64,000 nt of DNA from Novosphingobium sp. FSW06-99 (lineage in GTDB: Bacteria > Pseudomonadota > Alphaproteobacteria > Sphingomonadales > Sphingomonadaceae). The notes below the pieces were generated by a model. The model was not told where the DNA came from. It saw only the letters and a program-made list of their open reading frames with translations, and ran no database searches. Below are positions 19,165 through 28,415 of the stretch, in pieces. The stretch is from NCBI RefSeq assembly GCF_001519065.1, contig NZ_KQ954257.1, positions 62,001-126,000 of the forward strand, written 5' to 3'. A program made the translations under genes and the position numbers. The first letter of the stretch is position 1, and every line of letters begins with the position of its first letter.

Positions 19165-20324
19165 GATTCAACCGCGAAACCAATCTCGGCGTGATCCTGC
19201 AGGCGTTTGACCAGCGCCGCGCCCAGAATCGAACCCGGTGTGCCGATTCCGCCAGGCGCGGTGCTTTCGCGCAAGGCAATTCCGGTTTCGGCGATCATCC
19301 GGCTGGTCGAGCCATAGCCCGGATCGTAGCGGCCCTTGACGCCATAGCGCAATGTGCGCCCGTCGGGCCATTCGCCAATGAACAGCACATCGTAGTGCCC
19401 GTTCGCGCGCTCTTCGGGGGTGGGGCCTTCGCCCGGCTTGGGATCGGTCGGCTTGCCTATCATCGGCGTTTTGGCCAGATATTCGGCCACCGCCTGGCCC
19501 TGATCGCCGGGGCCTGTCAGGACCATTTCGTCATAGACGAAATCGACCCCAAACGGATGCCCCAGCAGCAAGTTGGTGCGGTGGACATTCTTGGTGTTGA
19601 TCACCGCCATGACAAACGGCGCGGCCCAACTGCCGGTGGCATCGTCAAACATCGGTACATCGGCGCGCGGCTGGTCCGGGCCGGTAAAGCCCGGCGTCAG
19701 GCCGAAGGGGCTGGCCATGATGCGGCCCAGCGCGGGCTCTTTGGCAATGGCCGCCAGCGTCGCGGTCAGGCTGTAGGCGGTGCCACCCGAAAAACCGCCC
19801 TGCATCGCGCGCACGCGGCATTTGACGCGCGGCGCGGGCGTGCCGAACTGTGCGACCGCTTCGGCCTGCAACGACAGTACGCCCAGATCGAACGGGATCG
19901 AATCGAACCCCGACGAAAACGCGATGCGCGCGCCGCTGGCCCGCGCCTCGACGTCGAATCGGTCGATCATCTGGCGCATCCACACCGGTTCGCCGCACAG
20001 ATCGGCATAGTGCGTACCCGCCGCAACACAGGCCGCCAGCACATCGGTGCCATAGAGCTGATAGGGCCCGACAGTCGTCACCACCACATGGGTAGAGGCC
20101 GCCATCGCGGCCAACGAGGCGGGATCGTCGCTGTCGGCCAGTATCAGCGGCGTATCGGCCGGCGCGCCGATCAGATCCCGCACTTCGCCCAGTTTGGCGG
20201 CGCTGCGCCCCGCCATCGCCCATTTCAGGCCCGAGGCGCCGTGCCGGTGGGCCAGGTATTCCGCCACCAGCCGTCCGGTGTACCCGGTCGCGCCATAGAC
20301 GACGATGTCATAGATCCGTGCCAT
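19161..20324 (-). CDS. Saccharopine dehydrogenase-like NAD(P)-binding protein (trans-enoyl reductase type)
   Basis: Cytosolic oxidoreductase-like protein of 387 residues from the ATG at 20324 (GAAGAGGAT upstream). The Rossmann dinucleotide motif is YGATGYTGRLVAEYL at residues about 8-22, followed by the family segments VVTTVGPYQLYG and YADLCGEPVWMRQM. Relatives include saccharopine dehydrogenase and mycobacterial trans-acting enoyl reductase; the substrate is not predictable. It is last in the leftward GH25-cdd-dcd group, 60 bp after dcd. Its 3' end just overlaps the lipoprotein gene. Confidence 0.85.
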   Translation of the reverse strand: MARIYDIVVYGATGYTGRLVAEYLAHRHGASGLKWAMAGRSAAKLGEVRDLIGAPADTPLILADSDDPASLAAMAASTHVVVTTVGPYQLYGTDVLAACVAAGTHYADLCGEPVWMRQMIDRFDVEARASGARIAFSSGFDSIPFDLGVLSLQAEAVAQFGTPAPRVKCRVRAMQGGFSGGTAYSLTATLAAIAKEPALGRIMASPFGLTPGFTGPDQPRADVPMFDDATGSWAAPFVMAVINTKNVHRTNLLLGHPFGVDFVYDEMVLTGPGDQGQAVAEYLAKTPMIGKPTDPKPGEGPTPEERANGHYDVLFIGEWPDGRTLRYGVKGRYDPGYGSTSRMIAETGIALRESTAPGGIGTPGSILGAALVKRLQDHAEIGFAVES

Positions 20325-20384
20325 ATCCTCTTCCCCCACAAGTGCTTTAACCGTCTGATTAAGACAGCGTGGGGGCCTCGGCAA

Positions 20385-20939
20385 TCAAATCCTTGGCAGG
20401 GTGACCCCACGCTGGCCCATGTATTTGCCGGCGCGGTCGGCATAGCTGGTCTCGCACGGCTCGTTGCCTTGCAGAAACAGGAACTGGCACGCGCCTTCGT
20501 TGGCATAGATCTTGGCGGGCAAGGGCGTGGTGTTGGAAAATTCCAGCGTCACGTGGCCTTCCCAGCCGGGCTCGAGCGGGGTGACGTTGACGATGATGCC
20601 GCAGCGGGCATACGTCGATTTGCCAAGGCAGATCACCAGCACATCACGCGGCACGCGGAAATATTCGACCGTGCGCGCCAGGGCAAAGCTGTTGGGCGGG
20701 ATGACGCAGACCGGCACCTTGCGATCGACAAACGAATTGGCGGCAAAATCCTTGGGGTCCACCACCGCCGAATCGACATTGGTGAAAATCTTGAATTCGT
20801 CGGCCACACGCGCGTCATAGCCATAGGACGACAGGCCATAGCTGATGCAGCCATCGCGCCGCTGGCTTTCGACAAAGGGTTCGATCATGCCGTCGGAAAG
20901 CGCTTTTTCGCGGATCCAGCGGTCGGACAGGATGGCCAA
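20385..20939 (-). CDS. dcd: dCTP deaminase (TTG start)
   Basis: Deaminates dCTP to dUTP, feeding thymidylate synthesis; homotrimer of the dUTPase fold. It has 184 residues. The N-terminus [13 protein letters not shown] and motifs [22 protein letters not shown] and [13 protein letters not shown] (with the catalytic Glu) are family-typical. The first codon is TTG at 20939, preceded by GAAAGG at good spacing; the match to the universally conserved M-A-I-L-S-D start supports it over any downstream ATG. It lies 24 bp after cdd, forming a pyrimidine deaminase pair. Confidence 0.96.
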   Translation of the reverse strand: MAILSDRWIREKALSDGMIEPFVESQRRDGCISYGLSSYGYDARVADEFKIFTNVDSAVVDPKDFAANSFVDRKVPVCVIPPNSFALARTVEYFRVPRDVLVICLGKSTYARCGIIVNVTPLEPGWEGHVTLEFSNTTPLPAKIYANEGACQFLFLQGNEPCETSYADRAGKYMGQRGVTLPRI

Positions 20940-20963
20940 GACGTGCCTTTCGGTTGGGGAACG

Positions 20964-21395
20964 TTATTGTTCCAGATTGGCCGGGCCAAACGCCAGAGGC
21001 AAGAGCGCGCTCAACCGCATTTCCACGGTTTCCTGCGCGCCCACCGCGATTATCAGCGGATCGGTACCGCCCAGCGCGGCCAGTTCGTGCAGGATCTGGC
21101 GGCAACGTCCGCACGGGGCCACCACCGCGCCCGGCGTTCCACCCGGTCCGCCGACTACCGCCACCGCGATCAGCCCGGCGCGATGGCCCTGCTGGCTGGC
21201 CTGCGCCGCGGCAACCGTTTCGGCGCAGAGCGACAGGCCATAGCTGGCGTTTTCGAAATTGCTACCGGTCACCACGGTGCCGTCGGCAAAGCCCAGCGCG
21301 GCCCCGACGTGGAACCCCGAATAGGGCGCATAGGCCTGCGCCATGGCTGTATGCGCGTCGGCGATCAGGCGTTCGCGATCAAAAACCTGCGTCAT
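20964..21395 (-). CDS. cdd: Cytidine deaminase
   Basis: Zn-dependent salvage enzyme converting cytidine/deoxycytidine to uridine/deoxyuridine. It has 143 residues, the short homotetrameric class. It shows AYAPYSGFHVGAAL, the catalytic CAETVA motif and the zinc ligands in PCGRCRQ. Its ATG at 21395 overlaps the GH25 stop by 4 nt, and dcd follows 24 bp downstream on the same strand. Confidence 0.95.
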   Translation of the reverse strand: MTQVFDRERLIADAHTAMAQAYAPYSGFHVGAALGFADGTVVTGSNFENASYGLSLCAETVAAAQASQQGHRAGLIAVAVVGGPGGTPGAVVAPCGRCRQILHELAALGGTDPLIIAVGAQETVEMRLSALLPLAFGPANLEQ

Positions 21396-22102
21396 TGTTG
21401 CACCACCACCCAGCGCACCGGACCATCGACCCCGGCGACATGCAGCCGGTGTGTGGCCGTCCACAGCACCCAGGGCCGCGCGACATAGCCCGGCGGACGA
21501 AAGTCGCCGATCACCCACACGTTGCGGTCGATCCGCGCCGCCAGGTGATAGCGCGCCTCCACCGCCGCGGTCGGCATCAGCACCACCGGACGGCCCAGGT
21601 GGCGTTCGACTTCGTTGAGAAAGGTCGTCAGTTCGCTGTCGATCGAGGCTTCGCCCGGGGGATCGGGACAGCGCCGGGCATCAATATCGAGCGCGATCGC
21701 GGCGGGCAGCATGTGTTTGTCGCGCGGCACGGTGGTGACGAAATTGCTGGCCTGCACATCGGCGGGCACGCACAAGTCATAGACATGCACCGCCCCCACC
21801 TGCAGCCCGGCGGCCCGCGCCGCATCGAACCCGGCGGCAAACGCGGGATCGCGATCGCCGGCCCCGGTACTGGCGGTCAGATAGACGAAATCGGCGCCAT
21901 GCCCGCCCGGCCCGCTGGCCCTCAGCGTGGCCCATTCGACCGGACCGGATGCCGCATCAAGCCACACCCCTTGCGTGGGATAGCGCGCACGATCGGGCGC
22001 CCAGTGGATCACCCACCACCAACCCGCCAGCGCCGCCGCCGCCAGCGCGCATACGAGCACCGGCAGCAGCAGCCAGCGTTTCAGCCCTGCCCTGGCAACC
22101 AT
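21392..22102 (-). CDS. GH25 lysozyme-like membrane-anchored protein
   Basis: A 236-residue protein with one N-terminal membrane segment (about residues 8-30) and an exported glycoside hydrolase family 25 domain (QGVWLDAASGPVEWATL near residue 45, DFVYLTAST, ALDIDARRC). GH25 enzymes are N-acetylmuramidases. Here the usual DxExD pattern appears as a D-I-D-A-R form, so activity is uncertain. The start is the ATG at 22102 (a TTG lies one codon upstream). Its stop overlaps the cdd start. I see no phage genes nearby, so a housekeeping cell-wall role is more likely than phage lysis. Confidence 0.75.
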   Translation of the reverse strand: MVARAGLKRWLLLPVLVCALAAAALAGWWWVIHWAPDRARYPTQGVWLDAASGPVEWATLRASGPGGHGADFVYLTASTGAGDRDPAFAAGFDAARAAGLQVGAVHVYDLCVPADVQASNFVTTVPRDKHMLPAAIALDIDARRCPDPPGEASIDSELTTFLNEVERHLGRPVVLMPTAAVEARYHLAARIDRNVWVIGDFRPPGYVARPWVLWTATHRLHVAGVDGPVRWVVVQQ

Positions 22103-22130
22103 CAAAATTCCCGTTTCAAAACAAATGCCC

Positions 22131-22229
22131 CGAACCAGAACATGATGCGTTCAATCTCAATCGAATCATGGTCTGGAGTCTTTGTTTTCGCATCGTTTAT
22201 TGCAAAAAACCGGTACCACGATGCTTTAG
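22131..22229. repeat. Candidate dispersed alphaproteobacterial extragenic element
   Basis: An AT-richer block between UPF0262 and the GH25 gene contains the ordered motifs GCGTTCAATCTCAATCGAAT, TCATG, TCTTTGTTTTCGCATCG, AAAACCGGTACCAC and GATGCTTTAG. From memory this order resembles an extragenic repeat found widely in Rhizobiales and Sphingomonadales. Its right edge contributes the UPF0262 stop codon (TTA at 22226-22228 on the + strand). Confidence 0.45.
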
Positions 22230-22708
22230 CCCTTGATATGCAAAACGCAGATTAGCGTAAACAGGCGGCGGGCGGTGGGAAAATCGGTCTCGATCTTGCC
22301 CTCCAGACGTTCGAGCAACATCGTCGCAGCATCGTTGTGGACGCCGCGCCGGGCCATGTCGATCGTTTCGATTTCCTGCGCGGTGGCGCGGCGAATCGCC
22401 TGATAATACGATTCGCAGATCGCGAAATAGTCACGGATCGGGCGACGAAACCGGCCGAGCCCGAGTATCACCGTTTCCAGATGAAGTCCGGCCTCGTCTG
22501 TCACCGCCAGCCCCAGCCGACCGTCATCGACCGACAGGCGCAAGTGATAGGGCCCCAGATGCCCTGCGGCAAATGCGCGCAGCGGCTTGAAGCTGTTTTC
22601 CTCGATCAGATCGAAGATCGCGATACGACGTTCCTGTTCGATATCGGCGTTGCGCCAGATGATCGTCGTTTCGTCGAGTTCGATATGGGAAATACGCAGA
22701 TCCGCCAT
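22226..22708 (-). CDS. UPF0262 family protein
   Basis: Conserved alphaproteobacterial protein of unknown function, 160 residues from the ATG at 22708. Family features visible are RISHIELDE at the N-terminus, ERRIAIFDLIEENSF, the central LGPYHLRLSV and FRRPIRDYFAICESYYQAI. It is soluble with no signal or membrane segment. It is divergent from dnaB across 116 bp, which holds a DnaA-box-like 9-mer. No function is inferred. Confidence 0.9.
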   Translation of the reverse strand: MADLRISHIELDETTIIWRNADIEQERRIAIFDLIEENSFKPLRAFAAGHLGPYHLRLSVDDGRLGLAVTDEAGLHLETVILGLGRFRRPIRDYFAICESYYQAIRRATAQEIETIDMARRGVHNDAATMLLERLEGKIETDFPTARRLFTLICVLHIKG

Positions 22709-22758
22709 GGTCGCGCCGGTGATGGCATAGAGGCCAAGCCATCGGCAAGCCCTCCCCG

Positions 22759-22767
22759 CTATCCACA
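22759..22767 (+). promoter_or_regulatory. DnaA-box-like 9-mer upstream of dnaB
   Basis: CTATCCACA differs from the DnaA consensus TTATCCACA at one position and lies 58 bp upstream of the dnaB start, between dnaB and divergent UPF0262. It could make dnaB responsive to DnaA. A single 9-mer can also arise by chance. Confidence 0.4.
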
Positions 22768-22824
22768 GGGGCAAACTGTGCGCTCGTCTTGTCGCCGCGC
22801 GCGGAACAGGGCACTGTGGCAGGC

Positions 22825-24336
22825 ATGTCCCTGACCACCACCATCCTGCAGCGCGAGCCCGACGCCGTGCGCGCGCTTCCCGCCAATGTCGAGGCAGAGG
22901 CCGCGTTTCTGGGCGCCGTGCTGATCGACAACCGTATCCTCGAAGAAATGACCTGCCCGCTGACTGCCGAGCATTTCTTTGCCGCCGTTCATGGCCGGGT
23001 GTTTTCGCGCATTGCCGCGCTGATCGACCGCAAGGCGGTGGTCACGCCGGTCACGCTGAAACCCTATTTCGAAACCGACGAAGGGTTGAAGGAACTGGGC
23101 GGCACGGCCTATCTGGCGCGGCTGACCGCCGACGGGCAGGGCTTGCTGGCGCCGCGCGAACTGGCGCAACAGATCTATGACCTGGCGTTGCTGCGCGAAC
23201 TGATCACGGTTGGCCGCACGCTGGTCGAACAGGCCATGGACACCAGCGAAAGCGTGTCGCCGCTGGGCCAGATCGAATCCGCCGAAGCCGCACTCTATGC
23301 CGTGGCCGAAGGCGCGCAGACCGGCAGCGAGGCGCAGAGTTTCGCCACCGCCACGCGCGCTTCGCTTGAAATGATCGAAAAGGCGCTGCTGTCGGGCGGG
23401 CATATTTCGGGCAAGACCACCGGGCTGACCTCGGTCAACGAAAAGATCGGCGGCCTGCACGATTCCGACCTGATCATCCTGGCCGGACGCCCCGGCATGG
23501 GCAAGACCAGCCTTGTCACCAACATTGCCTTCAACGCGGCCGACCGGTTGCGCCGCGACATCGCCGACGGCATCACGCCCAAGGATTCGGTGGGCGCTGG
23601 TGTGGCGTTCTTCAGCCTGGAAATGAGCGCCGACCAGCTCGCCACGCGTATCCTGGCCGAACAGTCGGGGATCAGTTCCGAAGCTTTGCGCATGGGCCGG
23701 ATCAGCCGCGAGGATTTCCAGCAACTGTCGTTCGCCAGCCAGCGGCTGGCCGAATTGCCGCTGTTCATCGACGACACCCCGGCGCTGTCGATCAGCGCGC
23801 TGCGCGCCCGCGCGCGACGGTTGAAGCGGCGCCACGATATCGGCCTGATCGTGGTCGACTATCTGCAATTGCTGCAAGGGTCGGGCCGGACCGACAACCG
23901 CGTCAACGAAATCTCCGAAATCAGCCGGGGCCTCAAGACGCTGGCCAAGGAACTGTCGGTGCCGGTGATCGCGCTGTCGCAGTTGTCGCGCGCGGTCGAA
24001 CAGCGCGAAGACAAGCGCCCGATGCTGTCGGACTTGCGCGAATCCGGCTCGATCGAACAGGACGCCGACATGGTGTGGTTCGTGTTCCGCGAAGACTATT
24101 ACGTCGCCTCACGCGAGCCCAAGCGCCCGGTCGATGGTGACGAGGCCAAGATTCACGAGGAACACGCCGCCTGGGCCGCCGCAATGGAACGCGTCTATGG
24201 TCTGGCCGAACTGATCGTCGCCAAACAGCGCCACGGGTCGACCGGCAAAGTCCGGCTGCGCTTCGAACCGCGCATCACACGGTTTTCCGATCTGGCGCCC
24301 GAGGAAATGGGTGCGAGTTCCTACGGGGACGATTGA
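22825..24336 (+). CDS. dnaB: Replicative DNA helicase
   Basis: Hexameric 5'-3' helicase of the replisome, loaded at the origin. It has 503 residues from the ATG at 22825. The N-terminal domain (PANVEAEAAFLGAVLIDN onward) binds primase. The RecA-like domain has Walker A GRPGMGKTS near residue 221, Walker B in IVVDYLQLL and the ALSQLSRAVEQREDKRP segment with downstream arginine-finger region. No intein is present. It stands alone on the rightward strand, and its stop is 2 bp from the end of the convergent LuxR gene. Confidence 0.97.
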   Translation: MSLTTTILQREPDAVRALPANVEAEAAFLGAVLIDNRILEEMTCPLTAEHFFAAVHGRVFSRIAALIDRKAVVTPVTLKPYFETDEGLKELGGTAYLARLTADGQGLLAPRELAQQIYDLALLRELITVGRTLVEQAMDTSESVSPLGQIESAEAALYAVAEGAQTGSEAQSFATATRASLEMIEKALLSGGHISGKTTGLTSVNEKIGGLHDSDLIILAGRPGMGKTSLVTNIAFNAADRLRRDIADGITPKDSVGAGVAFFSLEMSADQLATRILAEQSGISSEALRMGRISREDFQQLSFASQRLAELPLFIDDTPALSISALRARARRLKRRHDIGLIVVDYLQLLQGSGRTDNRVNEISEISRGLKTLAKELSVPVIALSQLSRAVEQREDKRPMLSDLRESGSIEQDADMVWFVFREDYYVASREPKRPVDGDEAKIHEEHAAWAAAMERVYGLAELIVAKQRHGSTGKVRLRFEPRITRFSDLAPEEMGASSYGDD

Positions 24337-24338
24337 GC

Positions 24339-25451
24339 TCAGCCGAATGGGGCAAGGCCGGTCAGCACGATCCTGACCAGATCGGCCTGCCCACGCGCGC
24401 CGGTCTTGGCATAGATCCGCTTTGAATAGTTGCGCGCCGTCTCGACCGTCAGGTGCAGGCGCGCGCCTGCCTCGCCCAGCGATTCGCCCAGCGACAGCGC
24501 GTGCGCCAGCGCCGCCTCGTTGGCGGACAGGCCGTGGCGCGCGGCCAGGATGCGGATTGCCGCGCGCGCCGGTTCGCGCAAGGCCTGTCGCACCACGCCG
24601 ATCACCGCCGGGTGCGCACCGGGTTCGGCCAGCATCAGGTCCGACCGCCGCAGCAACAGATCGCTGTCGCGCGTGTCATCGATCCGCACCACCTGGGGCG
24701 AGGCCGCGGGATCGGCGGCAAGCATGGCGCACACCGCCTCCAGCCGCCGCGCCGCATCGGCACGCAGATGCAGCCGCCGCCCCGGCCGGCCGCCCGGTTC
24801 GGGCACCAGCGTCAGCATGCGTTCGGCCACCGGATCGGCGGCCATCACCCGACCCTCGCCATCGAACGCCAGTTGCCCCACCCCCAGCCGACCCAGCGCG
24901 GCGGTGGCCAGCGCGGTCTGCAACCGCTGGTCGATCAGCGCCGCCAGCGTGCGCAGCGCGGCGGCCAGGTGCACCGCCACCGCATCGAGCAGCGCCACCG
25001 CCGCGCCGCTGAAATCCTCGCGCTCGCGCACCAGCACCAGCCAGGCATCCGCCGCGCCGCCCGCCGAAACGCGCAGCCAGCGCCCATAACGGATGCCCAT
25101 CTGCGCCAATGCCGCGCGCTGCACCGCCAGTTGCGCGCGATCGTCGTAGTCGAGCATTTCATCCAGCGCATAGATCCGCCCCGGCCGGAGCGCGCCATAG
25201 GGATGCAGGCGCAAGGCTTCGAGACGGCGAAAATCGATCGGATCTTCCTGCGCGGCGCGCGGCGCGGCAACATGGATCACCGAAGGCGCCTGATCGGGCG
25301 CCGCATTGGCCAGGGTGATGATCATGAACGCGCGGCGCGCCACCATCCGCGCCACCAGATTGCGCAGGAACACGCCCCATGGTGGGCTTTCGTGAATCCC
25401 CTCGATCAGGGGCAGGAACAGCTCGCGATGATCGGCGGACAGAACGGCCAT
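24339..25451 (-). CDS. LuxR-family transcriptional regulator
   Basis: A 370-residue DNA-binding protein. The C-terminal 60 residues form a GerE/LuxR HTH ([39 protein letters not shown]). The long N-terminal part (with [20 protein letters not shown] and a PAS/GAF-like central section rich in Ala/Leu helices) is probably a ligand-sensing region but matches no named domain I can identify. The start is the ATG at 25451. It is divergent from cysD; the 115-bp gap has a perfect palindrome. It may regulate itself or cysD, or neither. There is no luxI homologue in the window. Confidence 0.8.
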   Translation of the reverse strand: MAVLSADHRELFLPLIEGIHESPPWGVFLRNLVARMVARRAFMIITLANAAPDQAPSVIHVAAPRAAQEDPIDFRRLEALRLHPYGALRPGRIYALDEMLDYDDRAQLAVQRAALAQMGIRYGRWLRVSAGGAADAWLVLVREREDFSGAAVALLDAVAVHLAAALRTLAALIDQRLQTALATAALGRLGVGQLAFDGEGRVMAADPVAERMLTLVPEPGGRPGRRLHLRADAARRLEAVCAMLAADPAASPQVVRIDDTRDSDLLLRRSDLMLAEPGAHPAVIGVVRQALREPARAAIRILAARHGLSANEAALAHALSLGESLGEAGARLHLTVETARNYSKRIYAKTGARGQADLVRIVLTGLAPFG

Positions 25452-25495
25452 GGCGCCGGGGTGGCATGGCCCGGAAGCACGCGTCAAGCATTTTG

Positions 25496-25509
25496 CTCCC
25501 ATATGGGAG
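25496..25509. promoter_or_regulatory. Perfect palindrome CTCCCATATGGGAG in the luxR/cysD divergent region
   Basis: A 14-bp perfect palindrome lies 45 bp upstream of the LuxR start and 58 bp upstream of cysD. The position suits an operator for one or both genes. The LuxR-family protein beside it is the obvious candidate binder, but this is inference from location only. Confidence 0.45.
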
Positions 25510-25566
25510 GTTCAGGTCTGCAAGGCGCAGCCGATCTGGCCGAGACCCCTTTTGACCGCAGGCATC

Positions 25567-26478
25567 ATGACCGACCGACCCACGCTGACCCACCTTGCCC
25601 GGCTAGAGGCCGAAGCGATCCACATCATGCGCGAGGTTGTCGCCGAGGCGCAGAACCCGGTGATGCTCTATTCGGTGGGCAAGGACAGCGCGGTCATGCT
25701 GCATCTGGCGCGGCTGGCGTTCTATCCCAGCCCGCCGCCGTTTCCGCTGCTGCATGTCGATACCACCTGGAAATTCCGCGCGATGTACGATCTGCGCGAT
25801 CGCATGGCGCGCGAAAGCGGGATGGATCTGCTGGTCTATCAAAACCCCGAAGCCGCCGCACGCGGGATCAACCCGTTCGACCACGGCGCGCTGCACACCG
25901 ACATGTGGAAGACCGAAGGGTTGAAGCAGGCGCTCGACAAATGGGGGTTCGACGCGGCGTTCGGCGGCGCGCGCCGCGACGAGGAGAAATCGCGCGCCAA
26001 GGAGCGGATCTTCTCGTTCCGCACCGCCAGTCACGGGTGGGACCCCAAGAACCAGCGCCCCGAGCTGTGGAACCTGTACAACGCGCGCAAGGCCAAGGGC
26101 GAATCGATCCGCGTGTTCCCGATCTCGAACTGGACCGAGCTGGATATCTGGCAATATATCCATCTCAACCACGTGCCGATCGTGCCGCTCTATTTCGCCG
26201 AGGAACGCCCGACGGTCGAACGCGACGGCATGCTGCTGATGGTCGATGACGATCGTTTTCCGCTGCGCCCCGGCGAAGTGCCGCAGATGCGCTCGATCCG
26301 CTTTCGCACGCTGGGCTGCTATCCGCTGACCGGCGCGGTTGAAAGCACCGCACAGACTTTGCCAGAGGTGATCCAGGAGACCTTGCTGACCACCACCAGC
26401 GAACGTCAGGGCCGCGCGATCGACAAGGATGCGGGCGGCGCGGGGATGGAAGTTAAAAAGCAGCAGGGGTATTTCTGA
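25567..26478 (+). CDS. cysD: Sulfate adenylyltransferase subunit 2
   Basis: Small subunit of ATP sulfurylase, activating sulfate to APS. It has 303 residues from the ATG at 25567. It is a PP-loop protein: [20 protein letters not shown] near residue 40, [30 protein letters not shown], and the C-terminal tail [15 protein letters not shown] that contacts CysN. Its stop overlaps the cysNC start by 1 nt (TGATG), giving the cysD-cysNC-cysQ operon. Confidence 0.97.
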   Translation: MTDRPTLTHLARLEAEAIHIMREVVAEAQNPVMLYSVGKDSAVMLHLARLAFYPSPPPFPLLHVDTTWKFRAMYDLRDRMARESGMDLLVYQNPEAAARGINPFDHGALHTDMWKTEGLKQALDKWGFDAAFGGARRDEEKSRAKERIFSFRTASHGWDPKNQRPELWNLYNARKAKGESIRVFPISNWTELDIWQYIHLNHVPIVPLYFAEERPTVERDGMLLMVDDDRFPLRPGEVPQMRSIRFRTLGCYPLTGAVESTAQTLPEVIQETLLTTTSERQGRAIDKDAGGAGMEVKKQQGYF

Positions 26479-28415
26479 TGACCGATCCGATCCCCCCCGC
26501 AGGCCCGGTCTATGTCGTTGACGAACTGATCGCGGCCGACATCGATGCCTATCTCGACGTGCATCAGCACAAGACGATGCTGCGCTTCATCACCTGCGGC
26601 AGCGTGGACGACGGCAAATCGACGCTGATCGGGCGGCTGCTCTATGATTCGAAGATGATCTTCGAAGACCAGCTTGCCGCGCTCGAAGCCGATTCGCGGC
26701 GAGTCGGCACACAGGGCCAGGCGATCGATTTCGCGTTGCTGGTCGATGGTCTGGCCGCCGAGCGCGAACAGGGCATCACTATCGATGTCGCCTATCGCTT
26801 CTTCAACACCGAAAAGCGCAAATTCATCGTCGCCGATTGTCCGGGCCACGAACAGTACACGCGCAACATGATCACCGGCGCCTCGACCGCCGATCTGGCG
26901 GTGATCTTGGTCGACGCGCGCAAGGGCGTGCTGGTGCAGACCCGGCGCCATTCCTATCTGTGCCACCTGATCGGCATCAGGAACATCGTTCTGGCCGTCA
27001 ACAAGATGGATCTGGTCGACTATGATCAGGCCCGGTTCGACGCCATCGTGCACGACTATACCGCGTTTGCGCGCTCGATCGGGATTGACCAGTTCACCGC
27101 GCTGCCGATTTCGGGCTTTGCCGGCGACAATGTCACCACGCTGTCGGACCGCACCCCGTGGTATCGCGGGCCGACGCTGATCGACCATCTCGAAAGCGTC
27201 GACGTCAATGCCGAGATCGACCGCGAGCGGCCGTTTCGCCTGCCGGTCCAATGGGTCAACCGGCCCAATCTCGATTTCCGGGGCTTTGCCGGGCTGATCG
27301 CCAGCGGCGCGCTGCGCCCCGGCGATGCCATCCGCGTGCTGCCCTCGGGCAAGACCAGCACGGTGTCGCGTATCGTGACGCAGGGCGGCGATCTGGCCGA
27401 AGCGGTGGCCGGGCAATCGGTGACGCTGTGCCTGGCCGATGAAATCGACTGTTCGCGCGGCGATGTGATCGCGCCCGCCGATCACCCCCCGCAAGTGGCC
27501 GACCAGTTCGAAACGACGCTGGTCTGGCTGAACGACGAAGCGCTGATACCGGGCCGCGCCTACTGGCTGAAGCTGGCGACGCAGACCGTGTCGGCCACCG
27601 TGCAGCCGCCCAAATATGTGGTGAACGTCAACACCATGGAACACATGGCGGCCAAGACGCTCGATCTCAATGCGATCGGCGTGGTCGAACTGACCACCGA
27701 CAAACCGGTCGTGTTCGAGGCCTATGCCGACAACCGCACGTTGGGCGGCTTTATCCTGATCGACAAGATCACCAATGCCACGGTGGCGGCCGGCATGCTG
27801 CATTTCGCGTTGCGCCGCGCGCAGAATGTCCACTGGCAGGCGCTCGACGTCACGCGTGAGGCGCGCGCCGCGCTCAACGGCCAGACTGCGCATGTGCTGT
27901 GGTTCACCGGCCTGTCGGGATCGGGCAAATCGACCATTGCCAACCTGGTCGAGAAAAAACTGCATGCCATGGGCAAGCACACCTTCCTGCTCGACGGTGA
28001 CAATGTCCGCCACGGGCTGAACAAGGATCTGGGCTTTACCGAGGCGGACCGCATCGAAAACATCCGCCGCGTGGGCGAAGTCGCGCGGCTGATGACCGAT
28101 GCCGGGCTGATCGTGATCACTGCCTTCATCAGCCCGTTCCGCGCCGAACGCGACATGGTGCGCGCGATGATGGCGCCGGGCGAATTTGTCGAAGTGTTCA
28201 TCGACACCCCGCTCGAAGAAGCCGAGCGGCGCGACGTGAAGGGCCTCTACAAAAAGGCGCGCGCCGGCACGTTGAAGAACTTCACCGGCATCGATAGCCC
28301 CTATGAAGCGCCCGAACGGCCCGAAATCCGGGTCGACACGACGCGCGAAGCCGCCGAAGATGCCGCCGAACGCATCGTCGACCGCATCCTGGGCCACTGG
28401 ATGCCAACGATCTGA
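26478..28415 (+). CDS. cysNC: Bifunctional sulfate adenylyltransferase subunit 1 / APS kinase
   Basis: Fusion of CysN (GTPase driving ATP sulfurylase) and CysC (phosphorylates APS to PAPS); 645 residues. The CysN half has the P-loop [13 protein letters not shown] near residue 38, switch [14 protein letters not shown] and the NKMDLVDY guanine motif, followed by EF-Tu-like beta domains. The CysC half starts near residue 475 with P-loop [13 protein letters not shown], then [14 protein letters not shown] and [21 protein letters not shown]. All key residues are present in both halves. It is joined to cysD and cysQ by 1-nt overlaps. Confidence 0.97.
   Translation: MTDPIPPAGPVYVVDELIAADIDAYLDVHQHKTMLRFITCGSVDDGKSTLIGRLLYDSKMIFEDQLAALEADSRRVGTQGQAIDFALLVDGLAAEREQGITIDVAYRFFNTEKRKFIVADCPGHEQYTRNMITGASTADLAVILVDARKGVLVQTRRHSYLCHLIGIRNIVLAVNKMDLVDYDQARFDAIVHDYTAFARSIGIDQFTALPISGFAGDNVTTLSDRTPWYRGPTLIDHLESVDVNAEIDRERPFRLPVQWVNRPNLDFRGFAGLIASGALRPGDAIRVLPSGKTSTVSRIVTQGGDLAEAVAGQSVTLCLADEIDCSRGDVIAPADHPPQVADQFETTLVWLNDEALIPGRAYWLKLATQTVSATVQPPKYVVNVNTMEHMAAKTLDLNAIGVVELTTDKPVVFEAYADNRTLGGFILIDKITNATVAAGMLHFALRRAQNVHWQALDVTREARAALNGQTAHVLWFTGLSGSGKSTIANLVEKKLHAMGKHTFLLDGDNVRHGLNKDLGFTEADRIENIRRVGEVARLMTDAGLIVITAFISPFRAERDMVRAMMAPGEFVEVFIDTPLEEAERRDVKGLYKKARAGTLKNFTGIDSPYEAPERPEIRVDTTREAAEDAAERIVDRILGHWMPTI

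Noticed and set aside
18831..21488. An 885-codon open frame on the + strand
   Set aside because: Runs antisense across three well-supported genes (reductase, dcd, cdd); no recognisable domain.
21392..22102. GH25 gene as a phage lysis gene
   Set aside because: No holin, structural or integrase genes around it; it lies in a nucleotide-metabolism cluster.
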